Shown here one piece after another: positions 14,660 through 15,400 of a stretch of 15,400 nucleotides of DNA. The DNA comes from Euryarchaeota archaeon RBG_13_57_23. Its GTDB lineage: Archaea; Thermoplasmatota; Thermoplasmata; UBA10834. Numbering within the stretch: the first letter of the stretch is position 1; each line of letters opens with the position of its first letter. The stretch covers positions 166 to 15,565 of the forward strand of contig MGVW01000010.1 in assembly GCA_001800675.1 (NCBI GenBank). Direction: 5' to 3'. The position numbers and the translations under genes are program-made. The notes beneath the pieces were generated by a model that was not told where the DNA came from, made no database searches, and was given only the letters and a program-made list of their open reading frames with translations.

Positions 14660-15135
14660 CTTCTCCTCTTCCTTTTCGTCTTAGTCTCGCTCCCGCAGAC
14701 GTCGCACACGCGCACATCTGCGGGGAACAGTTTCCCGCATCCCCTGCACTTTGCCTGCCATTCGAAGACCTCGGTGATGCCTCTCTGGTCCAATCCCCTG
14801 CAAGGTATGCCCATCACTTTCGCGATGTTTTGGATCGAGTAATCATCAGTTATGAGTTCGTAGCCAAGATCGAGCGCGAGAGCGAGGATCTCCCTGTCGG
14901 TCTGGGAGAGCCTGCGCGAGTCGCCTGTTCTCTCCGCCTCGGCCTCTATCCTCTTCAACGACCTCTCTGAAGGAGAGGATACTCTGATCCGCGTAGCGAG
15001 CAGCAGTTCCAGCCTGGTCCCCATGTCCTCCTTGTCCAGTTCATTCACGACTCCGGGAGTTATCACGAGTTCGTATCCAGACGGGAGATCCTTGCCATAG
15101 TAGAGCACTGATGTGTCTAGCACGTACCCTTTCAT
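14656..15135 (-). CDS. nob1: Nob1-type endonuclease (PIN domain + zinc ribbon), 16S rRNA 3'-end maturation
   Basis: This 159-residue protein has an N-terminal PIN nuclease domain and a C-terminal zinc ribbon, the architecture of archaeal Nob1. PIN acidic residues are visible: D7 in YVLDTS, E32 in VVNELDKED, D80 in QTDREILALAL and D97-D98 in ITDDYSIQN. The zinc ribbon has CRGC (130-133) and CDVC (144-147), followed by a basic tail (KTKRKRRS) suited to RNA binding. Known Nob1 proteins cut the pre-16S/18S rRNA at the 3' end in the late small subunit. The ATG overlaps the thiI stop by four bases, so the two genes are probably one transcript. Confidence 0.92.
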   Translation of the reverse strand: MKGYVLDTSVLYYGKDLPSGYELVITPGVVNELDKEDMGTRLELLLATRIRVSSPSERSLKRIEAEAERTGDSRRLSQTDREILALALDLGYELITDDYSIQNIAKVMGIPCRGLDQRGITEVFEWQAKCRGCGKLFPADVRVCDVCGSETKTKRKRRS

Positions 15136-15400
15136 TCGATCTCCACCGCGCCGTTGAACTCGTCTTGGGCCAGCTTCTCGAGGTCCACCATCGACTCCTG
15201 CTCGACCGCATCGGCGATCTTGGCGTAGGTCGATGGCTTCTTCGGGGCGATCGTGCAGCAGAGCCCTGGCAGGATCGATATCTCATAGGTGCCGATCTTC
15301 TTCGCGATCCTCTCTATCTCCACCTTGTCGAACCCGATCAAGGGCCTGAGCACCGGCAGTGAAGTTGCCTTCTCCTCCACGTTGATGTTGGCAAGGGTCT
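15132..15400 (-). CDS. thiI: ThiI-type tRNA 4-thiouridine synthase, C-terminal part (cut by window end)
   Basis: Only the last 88 residues are in the window; the reading frame runs off the right edge without a start. The visible part contains LPVLRPLIGFDKVEIERIAKKIGTYEISI and LCCTIAPKKP (given here as two separate family blocks), which match the end of the ThiI PP-loop ATPase domain, including the Cys-Cys pair before the SKxP/PKxP segment. ThiI activates U8 of tRNA with ATP and inserts sulfur; some homologues also act in thiamine synthesis. No rhodanese domain follows, as in most archaeal ThiI proteins, which then need another sulfur carrier. The stop overlaps the nob1 start (ATGA). Confidence 0.88.
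   Translation of the reverse strand, partial: TLANINVEEKATSLPVLRPLIGFDKVEIERIAKKIGTYEISILPGLCCTIAPKKPSTYAKIADAVEQESMVDLEKLAQDEFNGAVEIE

Overview
The window looks archaeal, most probably a Thermoplasmatota lineage (moderate confidence, from gene content only). The archaeal signs are a Nob1-type rRNA endonuclease with a zinc ribbon, a geranylgeranyl-reductase-family protein, TATA/BRE promoters placed for leaderless or near-leaderless mRNAs, GGTGA-type ribosome binding sites, frequent GTG/TTG starts, and a respiratory complex I gene cluster without the NuoEFG electron-input module. Base composition is fairly GC-rich. I see no mobile elements, CRISPR arrays, tRNA or rRNA genes.

Layout. 1-217: mostly non-coding, possibly holding the tail of an upstream gene, then a TATA box and a small palindrome. 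218-820: a secreted or membrane-anchored protein with an outside beta-domain and an inside zinc ribbon. 950-11356: a tightly packed twelve-gene operon nuoA-B-C-D-H-I-J(N half)-J(C half)-K-L-M-N, driven by a strong-looking leaderless promoter and followed by a hairpin plus T-run. 11463-14236: a second, same-strand group of a polyprenyl diphosphate synthase, a UbiE/MenG-type methyltransferase and a geranylgeranyl-reductase-family flavoprotein. 14327-14659: a small protein with an ASCH/PUA-like look. 14656-15400: a minus-strand pair, thiI (cut by the window end) followed by nob1, converging on the small gene.

How the genes work together. The operon encodes the membrane arm (A, H, J, K, L, M, N) and the connecting module (B, C, D, I) of an ion-pumping complex I of the Fpo/11-subunit type, with J split in two as in methanogen Fpo. 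No dehydrogenase subunit is present. Instead NuoI carries six [4Fe-4S] cysteine motifs rather than two, which could provide an electron-input wire for ferredoxin or an unknown donor. The three genes after the operon fit a module that makes the tail of an isoprenoid quinone (or similar carrier), methylates its ring and saturates its tail. Respiratory complex and electron carrier may therefore be encoded side by side; this is inference.

The most unusual points are the six-cluster NuoI, two cysteines in NuoD at the positions of the terminal nickel ligands of [NiFe] hydrogenases, the loss of a conserved glutamate in NuoA, and a tryptophan-rich N-terminal extension plus altered quinone-channel motif in NuoH.
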